A stretch of DNA of 64,000 nucleotides from Comamonas suwonensis (GCF_012844455.2 NZ_JABBCQ020000006.1:177158-241157); one strand, 5' to 3'. Shown: positions 49,510-61,087, counted from the first letter of the stretch. A program made the numbers and translations. The notes: generated by a model not told the origin, from the letters alone.

Positions 49510-51183
49510 ATGAGTGACACCCAGTTTGACTACATCGTCATCGGCGGGGGCACAGCAGGTTCGCTGCTGTGCAACCGTCTTACCCGCAACAAAAATCACC
49601 GGGTTCTGCTGATAGAAGCCGGCGGCAAGGATGATTACCACTGGATTCACATCCCCGTTGGCTACCTCTACTGCATAGGCAACCCGCGCACTGACTGGCT
49701 CTATCAGACCGAACCCGCTGCAGGCCTCAACGGGCGCAGCCTGCGCTACCCCCGTGGCAAGACGCTGGGCGGCAGCTCCAGCATCAACGGCATGATTTAT
49801 ATGCGCGGTCAGGCCCGCGACTATGCACAGTGGGCACAGCTCACGGGCGACGACACCTGGCAGTGGGATCAGGTACTACCCGCCTTTCGCCAACATGAAG
49901 ACCATTGGCGACTCGATGCAGAACACAGTGCCAATGCCAGCGACGCATTCAAGCAGCTTCACGGCAGCAAAAGCACCGGCGGCAGCGGTGAATGGCGTGT
50001 GGAAAAGCAGCGCCTGCACTGGGACATCCTCGACGCCTTTTCTCAGGCCGCGCAGCAGGCGGGTATTCCGGCCACCGACGACTTCAACCGGGGCTGCAAC
50101 GAAGGCGTGAGCTACTTTGAAGTCAACCAGAAGGCCGGCCTGCGCTGGAACACGGCCAAGGCCTTTTTGCGACCCACCTGCTACGGCCGCCCCAACTTCG
50201 AGATGTGGACGCGCGCCCAGGTCAGTCGCCTGATTCTGGAAGACCAGCCCGATGGCAGCCAGCGCTGCACAGGCGCCGAAGTTTGGACAGGCAATGAAAT
50301 GGTCAGCGTGCAGGCCACACGCGAGGTGCTGCTGTGCGCAGGCGCCGTCAACTCGCCACATCTCCTGCAACTCTCGGGCATAGGCCCTGGCGACTTGCTG
50401 CAGCAGCGCGGCGTTACCGTGCGGCGCGACCTGCCCGGCGTGGGATCGAATCTGCAAGACCATTTGCAGATTCGCTCAGTTTACAAAGTTCAGAACGCCA
50501 AAACGCTCAACACCATGGCCAGCAGCCTCTGGGGCAAGGCCGCTATCGGGCTGGAATACGCGCTCAAGCGCAGCGGCCCCATGAGCATGGCGCCATCGCA
50601 ACTAGGTGCTTTTACGCGCAGCAACCCCTCGCTAGCCCACCCCAACCTTGAATATCACGTGCAGCCCCTGTCGCTAGATGCTTTTGGCGAGCCACTGCAC
50701 GATTTTTCGGCATTCACCGCCAGCGTCTGCAACCTCAACCCCAGCAGCCGGGGCACCGTGCAGCTGCAGAGTTCAGACTTCCGCAAAGCACCAGCGATTG
50801 CGCCCAATTACCTATCCACGCCCGAAGACCGCCAGGTCGCGGCCGACAGCCTGCGCGTGACGCGACGCATTGTGGCCCAGCCTGCGCTGGCGCCATTCAA
50901 GCCCGAAGAATGGAAGCCCGGAGTGCAGTACCAAAGCGATGAAGATCTGGCCCGGCTGGCGGGCGACATTGCCACCACCATCTTTCACCCTGTGGGCACC
51001 ACCAAGATGGGCCGCGAGGACGATCCCATGGCCGTGCTGGACAGCCGCTTCAAGGTGCGCGGCGTGCAAGGTCTGCGCGTGATTGATGCCGGGGCCATGC
51101 CCACCATCACCAGCGGCAACACCAACAGCCCCACGCTGATGATGGCCGAGAAGGCTGCGGCCTGGATTCAGGCAACGCCATAA
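49510..51183 (+). CDS. GMC-family FAD-dependent alcohol/choline dehydrogenase
   Basis: 557 residues. N-terminal FAD-binding Rossmann motif DYIVIGGGTAGSLLCNRL, GMC signature 1 (RGKTLGGSSSINGMIYMRG) and signature 2 (GAVNSPHLLQLSGIG). The catalytic His is in IFHPVGTTKMG, with the partner Asn in SGNTNSPT. It oxidises an alcohol of unknown identity; it resembles choline dehydrogenase in length and motifs, but no betaine genes are nearby. Confidence 0.93.
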   Translation: MSDTQFDYIVIGGGTAGSLLCNRLTRNKNHRVLLIEAGGKDDYHWIHIPVGYLYCIGNPRTDWLYQTEPAAGLNGRSLRYPRGKTLGGSSSINGMIYMRGQARDYAQWAQLTGDDTWQWDQVLPAFRQHEDHWRLDAEHSANASDAFKQLHGSKSTGGSGEWRVEKQRLHWDILDAFSQAAQQAGIPATDDFNRGCNEGVSYFEVNQKAGLRWNTAKAFLRPTCYGRPNFEMWTRAQVSRLILEDQPDGSQRCTGAEVWTGNEMVSVQATREVLLCAGAVNSPHLLQLSGIGPGDLLQQRGVTVRRDLPGVGSNLQDHLQIRSVYKVQNAKTLNTMASSLWGKAAIGLEYALKRSGPMSMAPSQLGAFTRSNPSLAHPNLEYHVQPLSLDAFGEPLHDFSAFTASVCNLNPSSRGTVQLQSSDFRKAPAIAPNYLSTPEDRQVAADSLRVTRRIVAQPALAPFKPEEWKPGVQYQSDEDLARLAGDIATTIFHPVGTTKMGREDDPMAVLDSRFKVRGVQGLRVIDAGAMPTITSGNTNSPTLMMAEKAAAWIQATP

Positions 51184-51399
51184 AAGTGCAGCCACAAAAT
51201 ATCGACAAAATTAGTCAGGTAACGCTAATCCAAGCGCTGAAGCCAGCCATATTTTTTTTGGTCTGCACACTTTTTTCGCGCGATCAATGGATTGGCGTTC
51301 TTGACGAGGATCATTCTCGAAAATCCCTCTAACAATGTTTTGTCATATAGATATGACGCTATTGTTTTTGACATTTCTCAAAAACAAAAAACTACGGTC

Positions 51400-51612
51400 A
51401 GTAACAATCCGTTGGGCTTGTAAGACAATTTCTACACCACCCAAGGGAATTCCCCAATGCACCACGAAGGTGCACCCCTTACATTCTCGTCACTCTCGCT
51501 GCTCTACGAAGTGGCATGGAGGGCCGAGGAGACAACTCGACACAACCAGACTAATACATATAAAAGCATCAAAGATGCGTTCAAAAGCGCCCCTCACGGG
51601 GCGCTTTTTTTA
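51400..51612 (+). ncRNA. Candidate small RNA ending at an orphan terminator
   Basis: About 210 bases between a promoter-like TTGACA and the orphan terminator. The 3' half includes GGAGGGCCGAGGAGA, which could pair with ribosome sites or bind a CsrA-type protein. It matches no RNA family I recognise. Alternatively this is a leader of the downstream permease with an attenuator. Confidence 0.3.
51583..51612 (+). terminator. Orphan intrinsic terminator
   Basis: AAAAGCGCCCC-tcac-GGGGCGC followed by seven T. It lies 400 bases after the nearest plus-strand stop and 148 bases before the permease start. Confidence 0.85.
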
Positions 51613-51759
51613 TGTCCGCTCACAGGCGAGGTGCGGCGGTGCGACAATCCCCCGCCGTCTTCAAGGCGGCCTTCTCGTTCAGACACCCGCATCACCCAGC
51701 GACACCCGCCAGCAGGCGCGTGGTCGCTCACGGCATGCACCAATTGCAGGCAGCACCCC

Positions 51760-52518
51760 ATGGAATGGATTCTTGTTTCCCTCGCCTCGGCTCTGGCCGG
51801 GTTTGTTGATGCCATCGTGGGCGGTGGCGGCCTCATTCTAGTGCCAGCCATGTTCGCCGCCTTCCCCACCACCACGCCCGCCACTTTGTTTGGCACCAAC
51901 AAGAGCGCTGCCGTCTGGGGAACGGGCATTTCGGCATGGCAATTCAGCAAGCGCGTTCACATTACCTGGGCCACGCTGCTACCGGCCATCGGCACCACGT
52001 TGATCGGTGCGTTTGCAGGGGCGTGGGCGGTGACCGAGATTTCGCCAGACTTTCTGCGCAAGCTTCTGCCCATCATCTTGCTGGGAGTGCTGTGCTATAC
52101 CTTGGCCAAAAAAGAGCTGGGCCGCGACCACGAACCGCGACTGGCGGGCCGCACCGAGATGCTGACGGCCAGCGCCATCGGCCTGCTGATCGGCTTTTAC
52201 GATGGCTTCTTTGGCCCTGGCACAGGCAGCTTCTTCGTGTTTTTATTCGTGCGCCTGCTGGGCTATGACTTTCTCAATGCGTCTGCCAACGCCAAATTGC
52301 TGAACCTGGCATCCAACGCCGCTGCGCTGCTGCTGTTCTCGCTCAAAGGCCATGTGTGGTGGCACTTTGCGATTCCACTGGCCGTGGCCAATGTGCTGGG
52401 CAGCATGCTGGGCACGTGGATGGCCTTGCGCCACGGCACGGGCTTTGTGCGCAGCATTTTCATTGGCGTAGTCAGCCTGTTGATTTTGAAAACAGGCTAC
52501 GACGCTTTTCTGCGCTAA
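51760..52518 (+). CDS. TSUP (TauE/SafE) family permease
   Basis: 252 residues, about eight membrane segments. N-terminal half LASALAGFVDAIVGGGGLILVPAM and the matching second-half block GLLIGFYDGFFGPGTGSFFVF are the two TSUP signatures. The family exports or imports sulphur-containing organic anions. The ATG at 51760 is chosen because the in-frame open region upstream contains the orphan terminator. Confidence 0.92.
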   Translation: MEWILVSLASALAGFVDAIVGGGGLILVPAMFAAFPTTTPATLFGTNKSAAVWGTGISAWQFSKRVHITWATLLPAIGTTLIGAFAGAWAVTEISPDFLRKLLPIILLGVLCYTLAKKELGRDHEPRLAGRTEMLTASAIGLLIGFYDGFFGPGTGSFFVFLFVRLLGYDFLNASANAKLLNLASNAAALLLFSLKGHVWWHFAIPLAVANVLGSMLGTWMALRHGTGFVRSIFIGVVSLLILKTGYDAFLR

Positions 52519-52554
52519 CGCTTATCAGATAAGCACCAGAAGCTATCATTTTTA
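52516..52554. repeat. REP-like palindromic repeat, copy H
   Basis: TAACGCTTATCAGATAAGCACCAGAAGCTATCATTTTTA. It overlaps the TSUP stop codon and lies between convergent genes. Confidence 0.55.
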
Positions 52555-52570
52555 AGTGCGTATTGGCACC

Positions 52571-54520
52571 CTAAGGCGCTGTCTCGTCATCCGCCAGTAC
52601 CGAGATATCTGACGCACGGCGGGGTGTGCCAATGGGTGCACCCGCCTTGCCGACGCGTACCGCCGCAATATCAGCCTCGCTGGGGTAGTTGCCCACCAGC
52701 CAGTAGTCCAGAATGCGGCGCGCAATGGGGGCCGCCGCAGCCGCGCCAAAGCCTGCGTTTTCCACAATCACCGCGACGGCCACCTTGGGGTTGTCAGCCG
52801 GACCATAGGCGATGTAGAGCGAATGGTCGCGCTGGTATTCGGTCAGGCGGGAAGCGTTGTACTTTTCCTTCTGGCCCACAGACACCGCCTGCGCCGTACC
52901 CGTCTTGCCACCGGAAAGATAGCTGGCACTGCCAAACACACCGCGACCTGTGCCGTTCGTCACCACGCCCACCATGCCGCGCTTGACGGCATCGACATTG
53001 GCCTGCTTGTAGCCCAGGTTCACGGGGTCTGGCTGAACAATGGCGGTACGTGTGCCTGACACGGCATCAATCAGCTCCTTGCCCACATGGGGCGTGTAGC
53101 TCATGCCGTTGTTGACCAGCGAGGCCAGCGCATGCGAGAGCTGCAAGATAGTGAAGTTGTTATAGCCCTGACCAATACCCAGAGAAATCGTCTCACCGCC
53201 AAACCACTGTTGCTGAGCGGCGCGCTTGTAGGTCTTGCGCTTCCACTCCTTGCTGGGCAGTACACCACGCACTTCGCCGGGCAGATCAATGCCAGTAATC
53301 TGGCCAAAGCCCAGCGGCTTCATGAAATCGTGAATCGCATCCACGCCCATCTCATTGGCCAGTGTGTAGAAATACACATTGCTGGAGTGCTGAATGGCAC
53401 GCACCAGATCGACCGGGCCCAGCGCATGACCTGAACGAAAGGTATGACCGCCAAAAGTCCATGAGCCACCGTCTTGAATCACAGTGCCAGCCGTGCGCTT
53501 GCCACTTTCGATACCCGCCAGAGCCATGAAGGGCTTGTAGGTCGAGCCCACGGGGTAAGTGCCGCGCATGGAGCGGTTAAGCAAGGGACGGTCCAGCGAT
53601 TCGTTGAGCGCCTTCCAGTTCTCCTGATCGATACCGTCTACAAACAGATTGGGGTCATAGGTGGGCTTGCTGACCATGGCCAGCAGCTCACCGTTGCGCG
53701 GATCAATGGCAATGGCGACGCCGCGGCGGCTGCCGTAGAGGTCTTCCACCATCTTTTGCAGCTTGATATCAATCGACAGCTGCAGGCTGTGGCCCGGCGT
53801 GGCGGGGCGGCTGCCCAGACGACGCACGGCATGGCCACCGGCGGAGGTTTCCATTTCCTCCCAGCCTGTCTGGCCGTGCAACTGCAGCTCGTAGCTTTTT
53901 TCAGCACCCAGCTTGCCAATGACTTCGGTGCCGCGATAGTTAGCCGCATCATCGGAGTCATCAATGTCTTCTTTTTCACGCTGATTGATACGACCAATGT
54001 ATCCAATCAGGTGTGCACCCACTTCCTTCAAAGGATAGGACCGAAAAAGGCGCGCCTTGATATCCACACCCGGAAAACGATAGCGCTGAGCTGTGAATTT
54101 GGCCACTTCTTCATCACTCAGGCGCGAGCGAATGGGGATGGACTCGAAGCTCTTGGAGTCATCCACCAGCCGCTTGAACTTACGGCGGTCGCGCGGGGTG
54201 ATATCGATAATCTCGCTCAGCTCGTCGATGGTGTCATCCAGACCATCGACCTTGGAGCGCGTGATCTCCAGCGTATAAGCCGAGTAATTGGTGGCCAGCA
54301 CCACGCCGTTGCGGTCCAGAATCTGCCCCCGATTGGGCACGATGGGCACGACCGCCGTGCGGTTGCTCTCGGCACGCTCGGCAAACTCTTCATGACGCAC
54401 CACCTGCAGCATCAGCAAACGCCAGACCAGCAGGCAAAAAGCCAGAAACACTACGCAGCACATCACGACTGCGCGCATGCGAAAGCGCTGCAGCTCAACT
54501 TCAGTGTTACGAATTTCCAT
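52571..54520 (-). CDS. mrdA: Penicillin-binding protein 2 (elongasome transpeptidase)
   Basis: 649 residues. A short cytoplasmic segment and one membrane helix (about 17-40), the dimerisation domain starting PNRGQILDRNG, then the transpeptidase with S326-TYK329, S379-SN381 and K539-TG541. It cross-links wall peptidoglycan during cell elongation with RodA and MreBCD. The tail is Thr/Ala-rich. rodA, its usual neighbour, does not follow. Preceded by repeat copy 6. Confidence 0.96.
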   Translation of the reverse strand: MEIRNTEVELQRFRMRAVVMCCVVFLAFCLLVWRLLMLQVVRHEEFAERAESNRTAVVPIVPNRGQILDRNGVVLATNYSAYTLEITRSKVDGLDDTIDELSEIIDITPRDRRKFKRLVDDSKSFESIPIRSRLSDEEVAKFTAQRYRFPGVDIKARLFRSYPLKEVGAHLIGYIGRINQREKEDIDDSDDAANYRGTEVIGKLGAEKSYELQLHGQTGWEEMETSAGGHAVRRLGSRPATPGHSLQLSIDIKLQKMVEDLYGSRRGVAIAIDPRNGELLAMVSKPTYDPNLFVDGIDQENWKALNESLDRPLLNRSMRGTYPVGSTYKPFMALAGIESGKRTAGTVIQDGGSWTFGGHTFRSGHALGPVDLVRAIQHSSNVYFYTLANEMGVDAIHDFMKPLGFGQITGIDLPGEVRGVLPSKEWKRKTYKRAAQQQWFGGETISLGIGQGYNNFTILQLSHALASLVNNGMSYTPHVGKELIDAVSGTRTAIVQPDPVNLGYKQANVDAVKRGMVGVVTNGTGRGVFGSASYLSGGKTGTAQAVSVGQKEKYNASRLTEYQRDHSLYIAYGPADNPKVAVAVIVENAGFGAAAAAPIARRILDYWLVGNYPSEADIAAVRVGKAGAPIGTPRRASDISVLADDETAP

Positions 54521-54560
54521 CAGGCACGCGCCTCAGCCGGCCACGATGCGTGACCCGAAT

Positions 54561-54656
54561 AATAGACACCAAGCAAGCGCCGCCGCGCAGCGAGGGTGTC
54601 GTTCCCCTCCCGCGTAGCTAGAGAGGGGGAAGGCGCGAAGCGACTCAGGGGGAGCC
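54561..54656 (-). repeat. Post-stop GC-rich hairpin repeat, copy 6
   Basis: On the minus strand it begins about 6 bases after the mreD stop: CTCCCCCTGAGTCGCTTCGCGCCTTCCCCCTC, GAGGGGAACGACACCCTCGCTGCGCGGCGGC, TTGCTTGGTGTCT. It separates mreD and mrdA. Confidence 0.75.
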
Positions 54657-54661
54657 TCATG

Positions 54662-55180
54662 TCAAAGCGGCCGGTTTTCATCACTATCCGGCGCACGGCG
54701 CTGCGGAGCCAGCAGAGCCACGCTGACGAGGGACCACAGCAAGGTTTCAAAAACAGGGGCCAGCAAAAACTCCAGCCCAGGAAAGATTCCCCCGGTCGCC
54801 ACGCGCAGCAGCACCTGAATGCCATGCGCTACGGCAAACAGCGGCAACAGGTGCAGAGCCTGCACCGGGCTAGAAAACCACAGCAGACGGCGGCTCATCC
54901 AGCCCGTGATGTACACCAGCAGCGTATAGGCCAGTGCGTGCTGGCCCAGCAAAGAGGCCCGGTCTACATCCATGATCAGGCCCAACACAAAGGCAATGCC
55001 CAGACCTATGCGCTGGGGCTGGTTCAGGCTCCAGAAGGCGAGCAGCACCATCAGCATGTCAGGCAGCCAGACGATGCGACCCAGCGGCAGCATGTTGATG
55101 GCCAGGCCAATCAGCACGGTGACCACAATGAATAGAGGATTGACCGGCAGCAACAGCTGCTGGCCGCGCGGCATGATCAT
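54662..55180 (-). CDS. mreD: Rod-shape-determining protein MreD
   Basis: 172 residues, five or six membrane helices, starting MIMPRGQQLLLPVNPLFI. WLPDMLMVLLAFWSLNQPQRIGLGIAFVLGLIMDV is the conserved MreD block. It overlaps the mreC end by 4 bases (start 55180, mreC stop at 55177). Confidence 0.95.
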   Translation of the reverse strand: MIMPRGQQLLLPVNPLFIVVTVLIGLAINMLPLGRIVWLPDMLMVLLAFWSLNQPQRIGLGIAFVLGLIMDVDRASLLGQHALAYTLLVYITGWMSRRLLWFSSPVQALHLLPLFAVAHGIQVLLRVATGGIFPGLEFLLAPVFETLLWSLVSVALLAPQRRAPDSDENRPL

Positions 55181-56196
55181 GCGGGGTCCTTTGCGGGCTT
55201 TTCAGGCTTGCTGGCCTTGGCTTCAGCCGCCTTCTTTTCGGCGGCTGCTTGCTCGTTCTTGCTGCGCGCCCTGGCGGCACGATCAGCCTTTTCGGCATCC
55301 ACCTGCACCTGCATATTGGCGGCTTCAGGGTGTTCGGTACGGCCTTGCGGTGTGAGCACCATCACATGGCGCACGCCCTGTACCCTGCCCACGGGCTCGC
55401 AGTAGATGCGGGTAAAGGCCGAATCGGCGCGGCGATCCACCGTCACCACCTTGGCCACAGGCAGGCCAGAGGGGTACAAGCCATCCACACCGCTGGTGGT
55501 CAGCAAATCGCCCACCTGCACATCGGCATTGCTGGGCATAAAGCGCAGCTCAAGCCCGCCAGAACGCAACGAAGACGCATCGCCATAAGCCACACTGCGC
55601 GCACCAGTACGTGGGTTAAAGACGGGAATGGCCTGATCGCGGTCGATCAGCAACGTGACTTCGGCGCGGGTGGGATAGACGCGTGTGACCTGCCCGATGA
55701 CGCCTTTTTCATCCAGCACGGGCGAGCCCGGCGCAATCTTGTCCACCTGCCCCTTGTCAATCACCACGCGGCGCGTGTATGGATCAGGGCTGTCATAAAC
55801 CACCTCGGCCACCTGCCCCGGCGTGATGCTGCGTTCACGCAGATCCAGCATGGAGCGCAGGTGTTCGTTTTCTTTAATCAGCTCATCGGCCAGCTCGGCA
55901 CGCTGGGCCATGACGACCAGTTCCTTGCGGGCCGCGTCTTCTCGGGACACGGCCTGTTGCTGCACCTCGGCGTAGCGGCTGGCATTCTGGTAAGCCAGCA
56001 CAGGCTGGGCCACCACCCACTGCACGGGTGCAAGCGCCGCCGATACCGCCGAGCGCACCGGCGTCGTGATCTTGAAACGCGCATCGGCCACCATCAAAAA
56101 CAGCGCCAAGGCGCTGTAGAGGGCAAGCTGGGAAGTGCGCGATGCCTGTTGCTTGAACAGTGATGGAGCGCGGTGATCAAGAGTTTCCAGACTCAT
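55177..56196 (-). CDS. mreC: Rod-shape-determining protein MreC
   Basis: 339 residues: an N-terminal membrane helix (about 20-40), a coiled coil (about 75-120) and the paired beta-barrel periplasmic domain (VYDSPDPYTRRVVIDKGQVDKI, GSPVLDEKGVIGQVTRVYPTRAEVTLL). It ends in a Lys/Ala/Glu-rich tail of about 55 residues that looks disordered. It scaffolds the elongasome. Confidence 0.96.
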   Translation of the reverse strand: MSLETLDHRAPSLFKQQASRTSQLALYSALALFLMVADARFKITTPVRSAVSAALAPVQWVVAQPVLAYQNASRYAEVQQQAVSREDAARKELVVMAQRAELADELIKENEHLRSMLDLRERSITPGQVAEVVYDSPDPYTRRVVIDKGQVDKIAPGSPVLDEKGVIGQVTRVYPTRAEVTLLIDRDQAIPVFNPRTGARSVAYGDASSLRSGGLELRFMPSNADVQVGDLLTTSGVDGLYPSGLPVAKVVTVDRRADSAFTRIYCEPVGRVQGVRHVMVLTPQGRTEHPEAANMQVQVDAEKADRAARARSKNEQAAAEKKAAEAKASKPEKPAKDPA

Positions 56197-56362
56197 GCGC
56201 GCCTCTGGGCAATAGCCGTGTACACACAGCCCCCTAAATCAGGAGGAATGCAAAAAGAGAGCGCGGTATGCAGGCGTATCACTGACTCAAGCCCTGTTTG
56301 TGGATAAGTGGGTGCAGTACGCTCACTATGCCGCGTACTGCAAGACACCACAGTCGCAGCGA

Positions 56363-57409
<1,047 letters not shown>

Positions 57410-57620
57410 TCAAGGTCCTCTCAGGCACGGCAAGCGCATCGGCGGGCCGTCGCCGGGGTATGGGTAAGGGAGTCTGGGTGGGAGGGCTTTTTTGCACAAT
57501 GACCAGCTCAATGAGGGTATTGCGGCAAAGCCGAGATAATACCGTATCCCCTGTGAATAACTTCTACTGTCCTGGTCAGAAACACTGCTTTACACGTGGC
57601 TGGCCTCTTAAAAGATTTCT

Positions 57621-57920
57621 ATGGCATTGAACGAACAAGATATTGCGCGTATCGCGAACTTGGCTCGCCTTGAACTGTCTCAAGGTGAGAGTGAGCGCAT
57701 GCTATCGCAACTTAACAACTTTTTCGGCATCGTCGAAAAAATGCAGGCTGTGGATACCTCAGGCGTCAGCCCTTTGTCACACCCGGTCGCAGCCATTCAG
57801 GACATCGCCTTACGGCTACGTGACGATTTGGTAAGTGAGACCAATAACCGCGACGCCAACATGCAGAACGCACCGGCGGCCGAAAACGGCTACTTCCTGG
57901 TTCCCAAGGTCATCGAGTAA
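57621..57920 (+). CDS. gatC: Asp/Glu-tRNA amidotransferase subunit C
   Basis: 99 residues: [23 protein letters not shown] opening and [25 protein letters not shown] mid-part. A small belt subunit holding GatA and GatB together. Starts the gatCAB operon, divergent from mreB. Confidence 0.97.
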   Translation: MALNEQDIARIANLARLELSQGESERMLSQLNNFFGIVEKMQAVDTSGVSPLSHPVAAIQDIALRLRDDLVSETNNRDANMQNAPAAENGYFLVPKVIE

Positions 57921-57941
57921 ACGCGCGAGAAACACAGAACA

Positions 57942-59432
57942 ATGAGCCAAACCGAACTCCACCAATTGAGCGTGGCCGAGCTGGCCGCGCAGCTGCGCGC
58001 CAAGCAGGTCTCCTCCGTCGAAGCCGCCCAGCACTTTCTGGCCCGTGCCAAGCAGCATCAGAACCTGGGCGCTTTTGTGTCCATCAATGAAGATGTCACG
58101 CTGGCACAAGCCAAGGCGGCTGACGCCCTGATTGCGGAAGGCAAGGGGGGCAAGCTGGCCGGCGTGCCTATTGCACACAAAGATATCTTTGTTACCAAAG
58201 ACTTCCCCACCACCGCTGCCAGCAAAATGCTGGAAGGCTACCAGTCGCCGTTTGACGCCACCGTGGTGCGCAAGCTGGCTGACTCGGGTGTGGTGACGCT
58301 GGGCAAGCTCAACTGCGATGAGTTCGCCATGGGCGGTGCCAACGAGAACAGCGCTGTGGCCCCCGTGGGCTTTGACTCGGCCCAGCCCGTGCGCAACCCC
58401 TGGAACACGGATCGCGTGCCCGGCGGATCGTCGGGTGGTTCGGCCGCTGCCGTGGCCGCGCGCCTGGCCCCGGCCGTGACCGGTACCGACACCGGCGGCT
58501 CGATTCGCCAGCCTGCATCGTTTTGCGGCATCACCGGCATCAAGCCCACCTACGGCCGCGCCAGCCGCTACGGCATGATCGCCTTTGCCTCCAGCCTCGA
58601 CCAAGCCGGCCCCATGGGCCGCAGCGCCGAAGACTGCGCGTTGCTGCTCTCCGAGATGTGCGGCCCCGATCTGGACCGCGATTCCACCAGCCTCGACTAC
58701 CCTGCTGAAGACTTCAGCGCCAAGTTGAACGACAGCATCGAAGGCCTGCGCATTGGCGTGCCCGCCGAGTTCTTTGGCGAAGGCCTGAGCGCCGACGTGC
58801 GCACCGCCGTCGATGCTGCTTTGAAGGAATACGAAAAGCTGGGCGCGAAGCTGGTGCCCGTGGCGCTGCCGCGCACCGAGCTGTCCGTGCCCGTGTACTA
58901 CATCCTGGCTCCTGCCGAGGCTTCGTCCAACCTCTCGCGCTTTGACGGCGTGAAGTTCGGTCACCGTGCTGCCCAGTACGAAGACCTCAACGACATGTAC
59001 AAAAAGACCCGCGCCGAAGGCTTTGGCGACGAGGTCAAACGCCGCATCATGATGGGTGCCTATGTCCTGAGCGAAGGCTATTACGACGCCTACTACCTGC
59101 AGGCGCAGAAGATTCGCCGCATGATCGCCGACGACTTCCAGGCTGCCTTCAAGGACTGTGACGTCATCGCCGGTGCCGCCGCCCCCACCACGGCCTGGGC
59201 CATCGGTGCCAAGGCCGACCCGGTCAGCAACTATCTGGCCGACATCTTCACCCTGCCCGCATCGCTGGCAGGCCTGCCAGGCCTCTCCCTGCCTGCGGGC
59301 TTTGGCGAAGGCGGCATGCCCGTGGGCCTGCAGCTGATTGGCAACTACTTCAGCGAAGCCAAGCTGCTCAACGCCGCCCACCGCTTCCAGCAAGCGACCG
59401 ACTTCCACCTGCGCAACCCCGCCGGTATCTAA
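57942..59432 (+). CDS. gatA: Asp/Glu-tRNA amidotransferase subunit A
   Basis: 496 residues. The amidase-signature triad is K80 (PIAHKDIF), the cis-Ser in the GGSSGGS loop (161-167) and nucleophile S187 ([12 protein letters not shown]). It releases ammonia from glutamine and channels it to GatB, which amidates mischarged tRNA. Lies 21 bases after gatC and 150 bases before gatB. Confidence 0.98.
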   Translation: MSQTELHQLSVAELAAQLRAKQVSSVEAAQHFLARAKQHQNLGAFVSINEDVTLAQAKAADALIAEGKGGKLAGVPIAHKDIFVTKDFPTTAASKMLEGYQSPFDATVVRKLADSGVVTLGKLNCDEFAMGGANENSAVAPVGFDSAQPVRNPWNTDRVPGGSSGGSAAAVAARLAPAVTGTDTGGSIRQPASFCGITGIKPTYGRASRYGMIAFASSLDQAGPMGRSAEDCALLLSEMCGPDLDRDSTSLDYPAEDFSAKLNDSIEGLRIGVPAEFFGEGLSADVRTAVDAALKEYEKLGAKLVPVALPRTELSVPVYYILAPAEASSNLSRFDGVKFGHRAAQYEDLNDMYKKTRAEGFGDEVKRRIMMGAYVLSEGYYDAYYLQAQKIRRMIADDFQAAFKDCDVIAGAAAPTTAWAIGAKADPVSNYLADIFTLPASLAGLPGLSLPAGFGEGGMPVGLQLIGNYFSEAKLLNAAHRFQQATDFHLRNPAGI

Positions 59433-59437
59433 ATGGA

Positions 59438-59519
59438 ACACCCCCTGAGTCGCTTCGCGCCTTCCCCCTCAAGGGGGACGACAGCCTCGCTGCGGGGCGG
59501 CCCTTGCTCGCTGTCCCTG
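59438..59519 (+). repeat. Post-stop GC-rich hairpin repeat, copy 7
   Basis: Begins 5 bases after the gatA stop: CACCCCCTGAGTCGCTTCGCGCCTTCCCCCTC, AAGGGGGACGACAGCCTCGCTGCGGGGCGGCCCTTGCTCGCTGTCC. It separates gatA from gatB. Confidence 0.75.
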
Positions 59520-59582
59520 GATCGAGCCGCGCCAGTTTCATGCGCGCCGCCATGGATACAGCCCACTTTTTGAAGCAAGAAC

Positions 59583-61040
59583 ATGACTGTAAAACTAATC
59601 AATGGCTACGAAGTCGTCATCGGCTTTGAAACCCACACCCAGCTGGCCACCCAGTCGAAGATTTTCAGCCGCGCCAGCACCGCCTTTGGCGCTGAGCCCA
59701 ACACGCAAGCCAGCCCCGTCGACCTGGCCCTGCCCGGCACCCTACCGGTCATGAACAAAAAGGCCGTGGAATGCGCTATCAAATTGGGACTGTCTCTCGG
59801 CTCCACGATTGCGCCGCGCAGCATTTTTGCGCGTAAGAACTACTTCTACCCTGACCTGCCCAAGGGCTACCAGATCTCCCAGTTCGAGATTCCGGTGGTC
59901 CAAGGCGGTGAAGTCAGCTTCTATCTGGAAGAAGGCAAGGAAAACGTCCTCAAGACCGTGCGACTGGTTCGCGCCCACCTGGAGGAAGACGCCGGCAAGT
60001 CCGTGCACGACGAATTCATCGGCCAGTCCGGCATCGACCTGAACCGCGCCGGCACACCCCTGCTGGAAATCGTGACCGAACCCGACATGCGCTCCACCGC
60101 AGAAGCCGTGGCCTACGCCAAGGAACTGCACAAGATCGTCACCTGGATCGGCATCTGCGACGGCAATATGCAAGAAGGCAGCTTCCGCTGCGACGCCAAC
60201 GTGTCCGTGCGCAAGCCCGGCCAGCCCCTGGGCACCCGCCGCGAGATCAAGAACCTGAACTCGTTCAGGAACATGCAGATCGCCATTGACTACGAAATCC
60301 TCTGGCAGATCGAGCAAATCGAAGACGGCAAGAAGATCCAGCAAGCCACCGTGCTCTTCAACCCCGACACGGGCGAGACCCGCGCCATGCGCACCAAGGA
60401 AGACGCGGCCGACTACCGCTACTTCCCCGACCCCGACCTGCCCCCGCTGGTCGTGGCCGAAAGCTGGGTCAACGAAGTCAAGGCCACCATGCCCGAGCTG
60501 CCCCGCGCCATGGCAGCCCGCTTTGTTGAAAGCTACGGCCTGCCCGAGTACGACGCCACCATCCTGACCCAGAGCCAGGCCGTGGCCGCCTACTTTGAAG
60601 ACACTACCGCCGTCTGCAAGCAAGCCAAGCTGGCTTCCAACTGGGTCATGGGCGAAGTCTCGCGCCGCCTGAACCAGGAAGAAATCGGCATGGATGCGGT
60701 CAAGGTCAGCAGCGCCCAGCTGGGCTCCATGATTGCCCGCATCTCCGATGGCACCATCTCCAACAATGCCGCCCGCACCGTGTTTGAAGCCCTGTGGAGC
60801 GGCGAAGGCCAGGACGTCGATGCCCTCATCGAAGCCAAGGGCCTCAAGCAGATGAACGACACCGGCGCGCTGGAAGCCATCATCGACGAAGTCATTGCCG
60901 CCAATCCCGGCAACGTCGAGCAATACCGCGCCGGCAAGGACAAGGCCTTCAACGCCCTGGTCGGCCAGGTGATGAAGGCATCGAAGGGCAAGGCCAACCC
61001 CGGCCAGGTCAACGAAGTGCTGAAGGCCAAACTGGCTTAA
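59583..61040 (+). CDS. gatB: Asp/Glu-tRNA amidotransferase subunit B
   Basis: 485 residues. [23 protein letters not shown] opening, [24 protein letters not shown] and the [12 protein letters not shown] block define the catalytic cradle. The helical tail and YqeY-like C-terminus end [18 protein letters not shown]. It phosphorylates and amidates Asp-tRNA(Asn) or Glu-tRNA(Gln). A diverged, broken copy of its last ~60 codons lies about 1.1 kb downstream. Confidence 0.98.
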   Translation: MTVKLINGYEVVIGFETHTQLATQSKIFSRASTAFGAEPNTQASPVDLALPGTLPVMNKKAVECAIKLGLSLGSTIAPRSIFARKNYFYPDLPKGYQISQFEIPVVQGGEVSFYLEEGKENVLKTVRLVRAHLEEDAGKSVHDEFIGQSGIDLNRAGTPLLEIVTEPDMRSTAEAVAYAKELHKIVTWIGICDGNMQEGSFRCDANVSVRKPGQPLGTRREIKNLNSFRNMQIAIDYEILWQIEQIEDGKKIQQATVLFNPDTGETRAMRTKEDAADYRYFPDPDLPPLVVAESWVNEVKATMPELPRAMAARFVESYGLPEYDATILTQSQAVAAYFEDTTAVCKQAKLASNWVMGEVSRRLNQEEIGMDAVKVSSAQLGSMIARISDGTISNNAARTVFEALWSGEGQDVDALIEAKGLKQMNDTGALEAIIDEVIAANPGNVEQYRAGKDKAFNALVGQVMKASKGKANPGQVNEVLKAKLA

Positions 61041-61055
61041 AACCGGCTCATTCTG

Positions 61056-61087
61056 TTACAGGCACGTCTCCAAAGGCGTGCCTGTAA
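61056..61087 (+). terminator. Hairpin after gatB
   Basis: TTACAGGCACG / CGTGCCTGTAA, perfect 11-bp stem, 15 bases after the gatB stop. It has no T-run of its own and may work together with the next hairpin. Confidence 0.5.

Larger units (their letters stand above)
51184..51759. other. 576-base intergenic region with possible small-RNA gene
   Basis: AT-richer than its surroundings. It contains a perfect 7-2-7 inverted repeat GTCATATAGATATGAC (51342-51357), a TTGACA (51368-51373) without a good -10, and a strong intrinsic terminator at 51583-51612 with no gene ending before it. No protein family recognised in the frames across 51400-51580. Confidence 0.4.

Noticed and set aside
51457..51759. 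101-residue N-terminal extension of the TSUP permease
   Set aside because: It would contain an intrinsic terminator in the coding region and precedes the normal first membrane helix of the family.
57816..59441. 541-codon minus-strand frame opposite gatA
   Set aside because: Shadow of gatA; Gly/Val/His-rich translation with no motif.
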